Below are positions 37,347-45,983 of a stretch of 64,000 nt of DNA, piece after piece (the first letter of the stretch is position 1; each line of letters starts with the position of its first letter). The notes beneath the pieces are model-generated. The model was given only the letters and a program-made list of their open reading frames with translations. It made no database searches and had not been told where the DNA came from. The stretch is from Streptomyces sp. ST2-7A. Lineage in GTDB: Bacteria > Actinomycetota > Actinomycetes > Streptomycetales > Streptomycetaceae. The position numbers and the translations under genes are program-made. The stretch is taken from assembly GCF_021390475.1 (NCBI RefSeq), contig NZ_JAJUWS010000007.1, positions 62,001 to 126,000 of the forward strand, read 5' to 3'.

Positions 37347-37917
37347 TCAGCGGCGTCCGGGCGGGGTCCACACCTCGCCGCCGAGCACCTGCCGCATCCC
37401 GATCCACACCATGTTCATCATCCGCAGCGCGGTGTCCTCGGCGGAGCGGCGCGGGTGGCGTTCCATCCAGTCGGTGAGGGAGTCGGCGGCACCGACCAGG
37501 GCGTGGGCCACGAACTCGGCGTCCTCGCCGCCGAGTCGGGTGGCGGGGGCGCCCGGTTCGCCGACCAGGGCGATGCCGTCGCGCACCAGGCGCGCCACCT
37601 CGGTCATGATCGACGCGCGGGAGCGGGTGACCTCCACGGCCACGGCCCCGCCGAGGTCGAGGGTGTCGCCGGTGTGCGCGGCCTCACGGAGGGCGGCGAC
37701 CAGGCGTTCGGACTCGCGTCGGACGCAGGCGACGAACACCGCTTCCTTGGAACCCGGATAGACGTAGAACCATGGGCTTGCTGATGCCGGCGCGTTCGCA
37801 GATGTCGTCCACGGCGGCGGCGTGGTAGCCGCCTCGGGAGAACACCCCGACCGCCGCGTCGACGATCTGCCCCTCGCGCACCGCGCGCGGGAGACGGCAC
37901 CCGGGTTTCCCCGTCAC
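37347..37917 (-). pseudogene. TetR-family regulator split by a single-base frameshift
   Basis: The N-terminal part (from ATG 37917: MTGKPGCRLPRAVREG) has a complete TetR helix-turn-helix, VGVFSRGGYHAAAVDDICERAGISKP. At about 37768-37769 one extra A (plus strand) moves the frame: removing it joins the helix to VYVYPGSKEAVFVACVRRE and on to the C-terminal ligand-binding domain ending at 37347, giving one protein of about 190 residues. As given, the reading stops early in the wrong frame. Could be a true inactivation or a sequencing error. The gene lies opposite an acyl-CoA dehydrogenase gene with operator-like repeats between, so it would have controlled it. Confidence 0.8.
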
Positions 37918-37961
37918 CCTTGCACCCTATCCGGAGGGCATTTAGTGTGATCCGCCGGTCA

Positions 37962-38004
37962 ACCTACCGGTCGGTCGAACAAGCGCGGTCGGTCGAACAA
38001 GCGG
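37962..38004. promoter_or_regulatory. Operator candidate between TetR and acyl-CoA dehydrogenase genes
   Basis: ACCTACCGGTCGGT at 37962-37975 is a dyad (ACCNACCGGTNGGT). An 18-bp direct repeat, CGGTCGGTCGAACAAGCG, occurs twice in a row at 37969-37986 and 37987-38004. TetR-type operators of lipid-metabolism regulators often use such palindromes. Confidence 0.6.
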
Positions 38005-38103
38005 CCCCGGCCGGCCCCGGCGCCGATCCCGGTTCCGGCACGTCCACCCGGTCGTCGCGCCGGGGCCGCGCCCCCACCGGCCCCGGCGCGAAGGATCCCC
38101 GGC

Positions 38104-39387
38104 ATGAGCGGTTTCGGTCTCGACCTCGACGACGACCAGCGCACCCTGCGCGACTGGGTGCGCGGCTTCGCCGAGGACGTCGTCCGCCCGGCCGCCGCAG
38201 AGTGGGACGAGCGCGAGGAAACGCCCTGGCCGGTCATCCGGGAGGCCGCCCGCATCGGCCTCTACGGCTTTGAGTCCCTCGCCTCGATGCACGCCGACCC
38301 CACCGGTCTCTCCCTCCAACTCGTCAACGAGGAACTGTTCCGGGGTGACGCCGGAATCGGCATGTCCCTCTTCGGCACCTCCCTCGCCGTCGCCGGGATC
38401 TTCTCCGCCGGCACCCCCGACCAGCTCGGCGAGTGGATCCCGCAGTGCTTCGGGGACGCCGCGGACCCGGCCGTCGCCGCGTTCTGCGTCTCCGAACCGG
38501 AGGCCGGCTCCGACGTCTCCGCCCTGCGCACCCGCGCCCGGTGGGACGAGGCGCGGGACGAGTGGGTCCTCGACGGACAGAAGGCGTGGATCACCAACGG
38601 CGGCATCGCCCGGGTGCACGTCGTCGTCGCCTCAGTGGACCCGGACCTCGGCGCCCGGGGGCAGGCCGCCTTCGTCGTTCCGCCCGGCACACCGGGCCTG
38701 GCCGGCGGGCCGAGGATCAAGAAGCTCGGGCTGCGCGCCTCGCACACCGCCGACGTCTTCCTCGACGGTGTCCGTGTCCCCGGCTCCTGTCTGCTCGGCG
38801 GGAAGGAGAAGCTGGACGCCCGTCTGGCCCGGGCCCGCGAGCGCCTGCGCTCCGGCGGGGCGACGGGCGGGAACGGCGCCGGGAACGGCGAGAGGAACGG
38901 CGAGGGGAAGGCCGCCGGCTCCCGGCGCCAGGACGCCATGGCCACCTTCGAACTCAGTCGCCCCACCGTCGCCGCCCAAGCCCTCGGCATCGCCCGCGCC
39001 GCCCACGAGTACGCCCTGGAATACGCCGACGGCCGGATCGCCTTCGGCCGGCCGATCATCGAGAACCAGTCCATCGCCTTCGCCCTGGCCGACCTGCGCA
39101 CCGAGATCGACGCCGTGCGGTTGCTGATCTGGCGGGCCGCCTGGATGGGTGCCACCGGCAAGCCCTTCGACGCCGCCCAGGGCTCGATGTCCAAGCTGCG
39201 CGCCGGTGAACTGGCGGTCGCCGCGACCGAGAAGGCGATCCAGGTCCTCGGCGGCGCCGGCTACAGCCGTGAGCACCCGGTGGAGCGGATGTACCGGGAC
39301 GCCAAGATTTATACGATCTTCGAGGGGACGAGCGAGATCCAGCGGCTGGTCATCGCCCGCGCCATCACCGGTCGCCACATCCGCTGA
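38104..39387 (+). CDS. Acyl-CoA dehydrogenase
   Basis: A 427-residue flavoprotein of the acyl-CoA dehydrogenase superfamily that introduces an alpha,beta double bond in an acyl-CoA with FAD. Signatures include FCVSEPEAGSDVS (FAD-binding strand region), WITNGG, and the C-terminal YRDAKIYTIFEGTSEIQRLV with the catalytic-Glu region. An about 35-residue Gly/Asn/Arg insert (AGNGERNGEGKAAG) interrupts the middle, unusual for the family. ATG at 38104 was chosen from the conserved start of the reading. Controlled probably by the broken TetR gene opposite; the substrate chain is unknown. Confidence 0.93.
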   Translation: MSGFGLDLDDDQRTLRDWVRGFAEDVVRPAAAEWDEREETPWPVIREAARIGLYGFESLASMHADPTGLSLQLVNEELFRGDAGIGMSLFGTSLAVAGIFSAGTPDQLGEWIPQCFGDAADPAVAAFCVSEPEAGSDVSALRTRARWDEARDEWVLDGQKAWITNGGIARVHVVVASVDPDLGARGQAAFVVPPGTPGLAGGPRIKKLGLRASHTADVFLDGVRVPGSCLLGGKEKLDARLARARERLRSGGATGGNGAGNGERNGEGKAAGSRRQDAMATFELSRPTVAAQALGIARAAHEYALEYADGRIAFGRPIIENQSIAFALADLRTEIDAVRLLIWRAAWMGATGKPFDAAQGSMSKLRAGELAVAATEKAIQVLGGAGYSREHPVERMYRDAKIYTIFEGTSEIQRLVIARAITGRHIR

Positions 39388-39607
39388 CCGCCGTCCCGGA
39401 GCCGGGGCGGTGCCCGGTGCCCGGTGCGAGGAGCTCCGGTGCGGCGGTGTGGGGGGTCGGTCGCCCCCGGGTCCGGCCGTGCACGTGCTTCGCCGTGCGG
39501 ATGGTCGCCGCTGCGGGCTCCGCCGTGCCGAGGTCCGGGCGAGGGCTCCCGCCGTGGCCGGGCCCCTCACCCGCCGGGGCCCGGCCCGGGAGACCGGGCG
39601 GGAGGAC

Positions 39608-40744
39608 TCAGGTGAGCCGACCGAAGTCCTCCCGGGTGAAGGTGACCACCTCGCCGGCGCGGCCGGTGCGGATCTTCTCCGTCCACTCCGGGTCGGTGAG
39701 CAGGGCCCGGCCGACGGCGATCAGGTCGAACTCGTCCCCGCCGAGGCGCTCGAGGAGCTGATCGAGGCCGGTGGGGTGGGCCTCCCCGCCGGTGAAGGAG
39801 GCGGTGAACACCTCGTCCAGGCCCACCGAGCCCACCGAGATGACGGGCAGTCCGGTCAACTTCTTCACCCACCCGGCCAGGTTGAGAGGGGAACCGTCGA
39901 ACTCGGGCAACCAGTAGCGGCGGGTGGAGGCGTGGATGGCGTCCACGCCCGCCTCGACCAGCGGGGTGAGGACGGATTCCAGTTCCGCCGGGGATTGCGC
40001 GATCCGGGCCGTGTAGTCGCTGCCCTTCCACTGCGAGATCCGCAGCACGACCGGGAAGTCGGGCGAGGTGGCCTCGCGGACGGCGGCGATGATCTCGGCG
40101 GCCAGCCGGGTGCGGGCCACGGGGTCGCCGCCGTAGGCGTCGGTGCGGCGGTTGGTGCCCTCCCACAGGAAGCTGTCGATGAGGTACCCGTGCGCGCCGT
40201 GCAGTTCCACCCCGTCGAAGCCCAACCGCTGTGCCGTCGCGGCGCCTTCGGCGAAGGCGGTGATCACGGCCCCGATGTCGCGGGCGGTGGGCACCGGACC
40301 GGCCGCGCCGATCGGGGTGCCGTCGGGGCCCAGGCCGGAGGGGGTGAACACGGGGGCGTCGGGGAAGGGCGGCGCGCCCGGCTTGCGGACCGGGCCGACG
40401 TGCCACAGCTGGGGCATGATCCGGCCGCCGGCGGCGTGCACCGCCTCCACGACGCCCTTCCATCCCAGGAGCGCCTCCTCGCCGTGGAAGCGCGGCACGT
40501 TCGCGTACTCGCCCGCGCTCGGATGGTCGACGTAGGTGCCCTCGGTGACGATCAGTCCGACACCGCCGGCGGCCCGGCGCGCGTAGTACGCGGCGACATC
40601 CGGCCCGGGCACCCCGTCGGGGGAGAACCGCCGGGTCATGGGGGCCATGACCACGCGGTTGGGCAGATCGAGGGTGCCGAGGGAGAAGGGGCGGAAGAGG
40701 GGGGCGACGGCCGGATCGGTCGGGGTCCGGGTGGATGTGGTCAC
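39608..40744 (-). CDS. Old Yellow Enzyme family NADH:flavin oxidoreductase
   Basis: A 378-residue TIM-barrel flavin enzyme. Family motifs are PLFRPFSLGTLDLPNRVVMAP at the N-terminus, GVELHGAHGYLIDSFLWEG with the active-site His pair, NRRTDAYGG, and the FMN-binding C-terminus GGDEFDLIAVGRALLTDPEW. Such enzymes reduce alpha,beta-unsaturated carbonyls. GTG at 40744 (VTTSTRT) with GAGG upstream; longer readings add non-coding-like residues. Divergent from a TetR regulator with paired operator dyads, so it is probably induced by an electrophile or aromatic ligand. Confidence 0.94.
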   Translation of the reverse strand: MTTSTRTPTDPAVAPLFRPFSLGTLDLPNRVVMAPMTRRFSPDGVPGPDVAAYYARRAAGGVGLIVTEGTYVDHPSAGEYANVPRFHGEEALLGWKGVVEAVHAAGGRIMPQLWHVGPVRKPGAPPFPDAPVFTPSGLGPDGTPIGAAGPVPTARDIGAVITAFAEGAATAQRLGFDGVELHGAHGYLIDSFLWEGTNRRTDAYGGDPVARTRLAAEIIAAVREATSPDFPVVLRISQWKGSDYTARIAQSPAELESVLTPLVEAGVDAIHASTRRYWLPEFDGSPLNLAGWVKKLTGLPVISVGSVGLDEVFTASFTGGEAHPTGLDQLLERLGGDEFDLIAVGRALLTDPEWTEKIRTGRAGEVVTFTREDFGRLT

Positions 40745-40840
40745 GACGGTGTCCTCGGGTCGGTCGAGGGTCCCGGTGGGGGCCGGGGCCGAAGGGGCCG
40801 GTGCGGCGCGGCCGGGGTGCGGGCCGACGCTTCCGGTATG

Positions 40841-40889
40841 CGGAGCAAGTGTTCCGGTTGACCGTAACACAAGCGGAGCGAGTGCTCCG
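40841..40889. promoter_or_regulatory. Paired operator dyads between OYE and TetR genes
   Basis: Two near-identical elements, CGGAGCAAGTGTTCCG (40841-40856) and CGGAGCGAGTGCTCCG (40874-40889), are spaced 33 bp centre-to-centre, about three helix turns. A TAGGCT at 40908-40913 lies seven bases before the TetR GTG, so that gene may be leaderless. Confidence 0.8.
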
Positions 40890-40919
40890 TTCCGCTCCGC
40901 GAACCGGTAGGCTGGGCCC

Positions 40920-41657
40920 GTGAACCCCGCCGTTCCACCTCCCGTCGATCCGCCCGCCGCCCGCCCCGGGGCCGCCGGACGCGTCCGGCGCGCGGACGCG
41001 GAACGCAACCGCCGCGCGATCATCGAGGCCGCCGACGCCGTCCTCGCCGAGCAGGGCGGCGCCGTCGACGTCCGCGAGATCGCCCGCCGCAGCGGCGTCG
41101 GCATGGGCACCCTCTACCGCCACTTCCCCACCAAGGACGACCTCCTCCACACCGTGCTGGAAGGGCAGTTCGCGAGCTGGGCCGGCGCCGCGAGCCGCGC
41201 CGCCGGCACCACCGGCGACCCCCGCCGCGCCCTCCGCGAGTTCTTCGAGAACGCCCTGGAGGACCGGGCCCGACACCGGGCCGTCGTCGAGCACTGCGGC
41301 ACCGCCTGGACCGGTCCGGCGCCCGACTGCGTCGGCCTGCTCACCCCTGTCATCGACGACCTGCGCGGTCGCGCGCTGGCGGCCGGTGTCCTGCGTCCCG
41401 ACGTCACCACCGAGGACCTCTCGCTCCTGCTCGCCTCGCTGGGACAGGTCGTGCAGATGACCGCCGGGACCTGTCCCGGCATGTGGCGGCGCCACCTGCG
41501 GATCTGCCTGGACGGTCTCGACCCCGCGCACACCGAACCGCTCCCGGCCGCCGGGTCCCGCCCCGTTTCCGACCCGGACGGGACCGGGAGTGTGGCCGGG
41601 GGCGGGGAGGTCCCCCGGGTCGACGCACCCGGGCCCGGGGTCGGTGCCGGGGGGTGA
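40920..41657 (+). CDS. TetR-family repressor
   Basis: A 245-residue regulator. The N-terminal helix-turn-helix (about 28-75) reads AIIEAADAVLAEQGGAVDVREIARRSGVGMGTLYRHFPTKD (in two adjoining parts), typical TetR. The C-terminal helical domain has FENALEDRARHRAVVEHCG. A Pro/Gly-rich tail of about 40 residues ends the protein. The GTG start at 40920 coincides with the predicted transcription start, so it may be leaderless. It faces the OYE gene and most likely represses both through the paired dyads. Confidence 0.93.
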   Translation: MNPAVPPPVDPPAARPGAAGRVRRADAERNRRAIIEAADAVLAEQGGAVDVREIARRSGVGMGTLYRHFPTKDDLLHTVLEGQFASWAGAASRAAGTTGDPRRALREFFENALEDRARHRAVVEHCGTAWTGPAPDCVGLLTPVIDDLRGRALAAGVLRPDVTTEDLSLLLASLGQVVQMTAGTCPGMWRRHLRICLDGLDPAHTEPLPAAGSRPVSDPDGTGSVAGGGEVPRVDAPGPGVGAGG

Positions 41658-41719
41658 GGCCGGGGAACCGGGGGCGGGAGCCGACCGGTTCCCCGCGTTC
41701 GTGTCCCGTCCGACGGGTT

Positions 41720-41760
41720 GCCGTCCCCGGGGTGCCGTCCCCGGGGTGCCGTCGCCCGGT
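41720..41760 (+). repeat. 14-bp tandem repeat
   Basis: GCCGTCCCCGGGGT occurs twice in tandem (41720-41733, 41734-41747), followed by a partial third copy. It lies in the TetR-to-54-aa spacer. Probably slippage. Confidence 0.7.
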
Positions 41761-41937
41761 TCCCCTTCACCACCGCGAACCGGATACCGGCCGTTGGCCC
41801 GCCCTCGGGTGGTCGCGCCTGCCCCGCCCGGAGCCCGCGCCGTCGCCGGTCGCCGCTCCCCCCGCACCGGCCCGGGCGGTTGCGGGAAGCACACCCCGGG
41901 AAGTCTCCGCTACATCCCTTGATCGAACGGAGAACCG

Positions 41938-42102
41938 ATGACCCCTCCCACTCGCACACGCCGCGACCTGACCCGTATCGCCCGCCTGATCGGCCACGAC
42001 GGTGGAAACACCCGCCGGTCGGCCGCCGACACCGAGCGGCTGCGGGACGCCCGGCGACGGGCCCGACTGGAGATGAGGGCCCGGGGCCACCGGGCCGGAT
42101 GA
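41938..42102 (+). CDS. 54-aa basic protein of unknown function
   Basis: The short ORF begins MTPPTRTRRDLTRIARLIG and is strongly basic with many arginines (RDARRRARLEMRARGHRAG). ACGGAGA precedes the ATG by six bases. It starts about 280 bp after the TetR stop and is isolated. No domain recognised. A nucleic-acid-binding role is a guess from charge only. Confidence 0.4.
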   Translation: MTPPTRTRRDLTRIARLIGHDGGNTRRSAADTERLRDARRRARLEMRARGHRAG

Positions 42103-42170
42103 GCCGACCGGGACGGACGTGACGGGCGCCCGGGAGCGACGGGCGCGAGGCGTGCGCGGACGTGACGTGA

Positions 42171-43403
42171 TCAGTCCGCCGGGCCCTCCTCCACCACCGC
42201 GAACCGGATGCCGGCCGCCGTCAGGCGGTCGATCAGCGCCCCGCCCATCGCCGCCGCCGTGGTGACCTGCCCGGAGGACTTCGGCAGCCCCTCGTCCAAG
42301 GCCAGGCACATCGCCGCCTCGGCCAGCATCTTCGAGGTCTCGTCGTAGCCCGGCTCCCGGCCCGCCACCTCCGTGACCACCCGTCGGCCGCCGCCCTCGC
42401 CGACGAACCGGACCCGGAACCAGCCCCGCGCGCGTTGCTCGGGGGAGGGCCCCTCGCCCGGGGTGGTCCGTGTGAGTAGCCACTCCCGGGTGATCCGGGG
42501 ACCGGAGAGCGCCGCCAGGCCCGCCGCCGCGCCGGCCAGCCCCACGGCCTTCGGCAGGCGCTTCACGGCCAGGTGGTGGGCATAGGAGAAGTCCGGCCCG
42601 TACCGCTCCAGGGCGCGGGCCGAGCGCAGCACGACCTGCGGGTCGACCGTCGGCATCGGCAGCGCCCAGCCGTCGGCCGCCTCCGGGCCGCCGCGCCGCA
42701 ACCGGCGCGGTCGGGGGCGTTCCCCGCGCACCCGCCGGTCGGCCGGTCCCTCCCCGGCCGGCCGGTGCTCCTCGACCCTGCGCCGCTCCGCCGCCCCGGC
42801 CGCCGCCGTGGCGCGCCGGCCCAGCATCCCCACCGCCGAGTGGACGGTGCCCGCCGACGGGGCGAAGGACACGGCGAGGTACCCCCGCACCCGCAGCGGC
42901 ACCCCCGTCGGCAGACGGTTGACGGTGAACAGCACGCCCAGGTCGTGCGGGATGGAGTCGAAGCCGCAGCAGTGCACCAGGCGGGCGCCGGTGCTCATCG
43001 CCCGCTCGTGATGGCGCAGGAAGGAGCGGTCCACGAACTCCGGCTCACCGGTCAGGTCCAGGTAGTCCGTGCCGGCCTCGGCGCAGGCGGCGACCGGCCC
43101 GTCCCCGTACCGCAGATAGGGGCCCACGGTGGTCACCAGGACCCGGGTGGACCGGGCCAGGGTCCGCAGCGAGACGGGATCGCCGGTGTCGGCGGTGAGC
43201 AGCGGCAGGTCGGCCAGGCGGGCGTCGATGCCGGTCAGTCGCTCGCGGACGGTCTCCAGCTTCTCCCGGTTCCGGCCCGCGAGGGCCCAGCGCAGGTCGG
43301 CGGGGGCGTGCCGGGCCAGGTACTCGGCGGTCAGGCCGCCGGTGAAGCCGGTGGCACCGAGGAGGACGACATCATGGCGGCGGGCTTCCGATATGTCCGT
43401 CAT
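42171..43403 (-). CDS. Trans-acting enoyl reductase / saccharopine dehydrogenase-like NADP protein
   Basis: A 410-residue protein. Residues about 10-35 hold a Rossmann dinucleotide motif VVLLGATGFTGGLTAEYLA. HCCGFDSIPHDLGV and ARVVLVTTVGPYLRYG (in part) match the saccharopine dehydrogenase C-terminal-like family annotated in mycobacteria as trans-acting enoyl reductase. A charged Arg/Gly insert (RRRVEEHRPAGEGPADRR) interrupts the middle. ATG at 43403, weak ribosome-binding sequence. Reaction in this organism unknown. Confidence 0.85.
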   Translation of the reverse strand: MTDISEARRHDVVLLGATGFTGGLTAEYLARHAPADLRWALAGRNREKLETVRERLTGIDARLADLPLLTADTGDPVSLRTLARSTRVLVTTVGPYLRYGDGPVAACAEAGTDYLDLTGEPEFVDRSFLRHHERAMSTGARLVHCCGFDSIPHDLGVLFTVNRLPTGVPLRVRGYLAVSFAPSAGTVHSAVGMLGRRATAAAGAAERRRVEEHRPAGEGPADRRVRGERPRPRRLRRGGPEAADGWALPMPTVDPQVVLRSARALERYGPDFSYAHHLAVKRLPKAVGLAGAAAGLAALSGPRITREWLLTRTTPGEGPSPEQRARGWFRVRFVGEGGGRRVVTEVAGREPGYDETSKMLAEAAMCLALDEGLPKSSGQVTTAAAMGGALIDRLTAAGIRFAVVEEGPAD

Positions 43404-43753
43404 CCCATCACCCTAGGGGCGTCCGCCGGTCGGGGCCCTCGCGACACGACCCCTCCACGGGGGTCGGATGGCCGGATCGGAGCGCCGGGTTTCCGGGGGA
43501 GTCCGCGCCCATCGGCCCTTCCCGGCGCGCCTTCCGCCGGGTCACCGGACGGCCGCGTCACCGGACCGCCGGGTCACCGGACTGCCGGGTCACTGCGGCT
43601 CGACCCCCCGGCCGGCCCCGGCCGGCTCCCCGACGATCCGGCCCGACCGGGGACGTCGGGGTCCCCGGACGGCGCTGCCCCGGGTTTCCCGGCCGTACCC
43701 CCGGGCACCCGACCCACCGGTACGCAGTCCGCACGAGCACAGGGAGGACCCCC
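43404..43753. other. Intergenic region with tandem repeat
   Basis: No gene. Bases about 43547-43597 are imperfect tandem repeats of about 16 bp with the core GTCACCGGACNGCCG (four copies). A GGGAGGA at 43742-43748 serves the next gene. Confidence 0.55.
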
Positions 43754-44263
43754 ATGGCCGCAGACGCCGCGGACGCCGCGGAGGGAATGGGCGACGAGGT
43801 CTACCAGCCGACGGGCTCCGACACCGGGGACAACCCCGACGACCTCGACCTGCAGAACGAACTGGGTGGCCGGGACGGCCGGGGCATGGACGAGATGCTC
43901 GACGAGGGGTACTCGCCGCCGGAGAAGCCGCTGGGCGTCACCAAGCACGGCACCACCGCCCGCGAGCAGCGCGAGGGGGAGACCCTGGACGAGCGGCTTC
44001 GCGAGGAGGAGCCGGATGTCGGTGAGCAGATCCCGCTCGGCGACGGCATCGGCGACCAGCCGGGCATGGAGGGCGAGCCGATCGACGAGGACGAGGTCGG
44101 TGACGACCGCGCCGGTCGACTGACCGAGCCGATCACCGGCGAGGCGGTGGCGGGCGTGGACGTCGGTATCGACGGCGGCGCCGCCGGGGCCGAGGAGGCG
44201 GCGATGCACATCATCGACGACAACCCCGACGAGATGGACCCGCCCACCGGCGGCCGACGCTGA
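43754..44263 (+). CDS. DUF5709-family protein
   Basis: A 169-residue acidic protein. The core EGYSPPEKPLGVTKHGTT is followed by AREQREGETLDERLREEEPD; this is the DUF5709 hallmark of Actinobacteria. It is largely hydrophilic and probably disordered. ATG at 43754 has GGGAGGA seven bases upstream. A strong hairpin follows. Function unknown; related genes are often stress-responsive, but that cannot be read here. Confidence 0.92.
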   Translation: MAADAADAAEGMGDEVYQPTGSDTGDNPDDLDLQNELGGRDGRGMDEMLDEGYSPPEKPLGVTKHGTTAREQREGETLDERLREEEPDVGEQIPLGDGIGDQPGMEGEPIDEDEVGDDRAGRLTEPITGEAVAGVDVGIDGGAAGAEEAAMHIIDDNPDEMDPPTGGRR

Positions 44264-44278
44264 CCACGGGACGCGAAC

Positions 44279-44320
44279 CGGCCCCCGTCCCCGCCCGGTG
44301 AACGCCGGGGACGGGGGCCG
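44279..44320 (+). terminator. Hairpin terminator after DUF5709 gene
   Basis: A perfect 15-bp stem (CGGCCCCCGTCCCCG at 44279-44293 and its complement at 44306-44320) with a 12-base loop. Confidence 0.8.
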
Positions 44321-44358
44321 ACGCGTGCCCCGGCGACGGTTCGGGCCTCCGGGGGTGA

Positions 44359-44499
44359 TTCCAGGCGTCCCGGGTCGCCTTGGAGGTGGAGGCGTCGCGG
44401 AAGACCGACTTTCCGGACACCGGTGAGCGGGTGTGGCTCACCGCGAGCGGCGAACTGTCCGTCCGCCGGGACTCGGACGGGGACCCCGGGGACGACTGA
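44359..44499 (+). pseudogene. Relic of the small beta-rich family seen next to the CRISPR arrays
   Basis: The frame 44359-44499 is open but lacks a start with a ribosome-binding site. It ends DTGERVWLTASGELSVRRD and then a stop. This matches the C-terminal strand of the 83-aa protein at 7157-7408 (EGERLWLTTRSRLTAF) and of the 140-aa protein at 2172-2594 (TGERLWLVEGTELAAL). The upstream part is missing, so it is a truncated copy. It lies just upstream of an ATPase-nuclease defence gene pair, in lower-GC DNA. Confidence 0.4.
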
Positions 44500-44687
44500 T
44501 GACGTCGAGTGTGGGACGTGGTGGATGGGCTGTCTCCCGACGGGGGGACACCCGGGTCGCCAACTGTCGCTCCTGGGTTCTCGATCGAGTGACAATCACG
44601 TCCTGCGCTTGTGTTTGGGGGACTCTCAGGGCAAGTTTTGACCTGAGGAGCGCTGAGAGGCCCGGTATCCCCACATCAGGAGGCGTC

Positions 44688-45983
44688 ATGCTGTTGCGCT
44701 TCACGGTCGCCAACTTCGCCTCGTTCAGGGATGAAGCGGAACTGACGCTCATCGCCGAGAAGCGTCACGAGGATCTGGCGGTCCGAGCGGTTCCCCGTTC
44801 GCGGCAGTGGGCTCTGCCGGTGGCCGGCGTCTTCGGCCCGAACGCCGCCGGCAAGAGCAACCTCAGCCACGCGCTCGCCTTCGTCAGGGGAGCGGTCCTC
44901 AACTCTCATCAGCGTTGGCGCCCCCGGGCCGAGATCGCCAGGCGCCCGTTTCTGTTGGACCCCGAAACGGTGAAGCAACCAAGTCGATTCGCCGTCGAAT
45001 TCGTGGCGGGTGGCATTCGTTACGACTTCGGTTTCGTGTGTGACTCCAAGGAGTTTCTCGAGGAGTGGCTGTACTCCTATCCAGAGGGGCGTCCACGGAA
45101 GGTTTACGAGCGTCGGGCGGGTTCCCCCATCGTCTTCGGCCCGACCCTTCACGGTCAGAAGGTCCAGCTGGAACGAATGCTCCGACCGAACAGCTTGTTT
45201 CTCTCTGCCGCCGCGGCGAACAACCACGAACAGTTGCTTCCGGTTTTCGACTGGTTCGCCGATGATCTGCGAATCGCTTGGGAGCATAATTTTGAAGGGC
45301 GTCTGCGGGAAACCCGGCATTACCTGGAGGCACGTGAGTCGAAGGCGGTTCTGGCTCTGTTGAAGTACGCGGATCTGGGAGTGGAAAACGTCTCGTTCTC
45401 CGATGTCAAACTCTTGCCGGAGCAAGCTGCCAGGATCGCGGAGTTGATTCGGCACTTGGACTCCGACGCGGATGGCGTGTCACCGGACGGGATCTCCGCC
45501 GGAATGGAGGTCGAACTGTCCCATGTGGTCGGTGGTCGCGAGTTCAAATTGCCGCTGGAACTGGAATCCAGTGGAACGCGAACATGGTTGGGTATCGTCG
45601 GACCGATTGTTTCCACCCTCATGGGTGGATGTGTTCTGGTGATCGACGAATTGGACGCGCGACTGCATCATCATCTGTCGGCACAGTTCATCAGACTGTT
45701 CCAGGACCCCCGCACGAATCCGAACGGCGCGCAGCTGCTGTTCAACACGCACGATGCCGGTCTGCTCGGCCCCGAGGCCGTGGCGACCCTCCGTCGTGAC
45801 CAGGTGTGGTTCAGCGAGAAGGTCGACGGCGCCACCTCGTTGTACCCGTTGATGGACTACAAGGTGCGTTCCGTCGAGAACATGGAGAAACGATATCTCG
45901 GTGGCAGGTACGGCGGGCTTCCGTTCTTCGATGAAGAACTTCTCGAAATCGTGGCATCAGAGGTGAGGGCGGCGGGGGCGTGA
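44688..45983 (+). CDS. RloA/AbiLi-like AAA ATPase of a defence pair
   Basis: A 431-residue P-loop ATPase of the OLD/AAA15 type. Residues 1-20 are the start motif MLLRFTVANFASFRDEAELT, Walker A GPNAAGKS is at 50-57, and the Walker B is VLVIDELDARLH with Asp320-Glu321, followed by FIRLFQDP and FNTHDAGLL. This family pairs with an RloB-like nuclease in AbiL-type abortive-infection systems; the ATPase is thought to sense phage and gate the partner. ATG at 44688 follows AGGAGG. The next gene overlaps it by GTGA. Base composition is more AT-rich than the neighbours, suggesting transfer. Confidence 0.9.
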   Translation: MLLRFTVANFASFRDEAELTLIAEKRHEDLAVRAVPRSRQWALPVAGVFGPNAAGKSNLSHALAFVRGAVLNSHQRWRPRAEIARRPFLLDPETVKQPSRFAVEFVAGGIRYDFGFVCDSKEFLEEWLYSYPEGRPRKVYERRAGSPIVFGPTLHGQKVQLERMLRPNSLFLSAAAANNHEQLLPVFDWFADDLRIAWEHNFEGRLRETRHYLEARESKAVLALLKYADLGVENVSFSDVKLLPEQAARIAELIRHLDSDADGVSPDGISAGMEVELSHVVGGREFKLPLELESSGTRTWLGIVGPIVSTLMGGCVLVIDELDARLHHHLSAQFIRLFQDPRTNPNGAQLLFNTHDAGLLGPEAVATLRRDQVWFSEKVDGATSLYPLMDYKVRSVENMEKRYLGGRYGGLPFFDEELLEIVASEVRAAGA

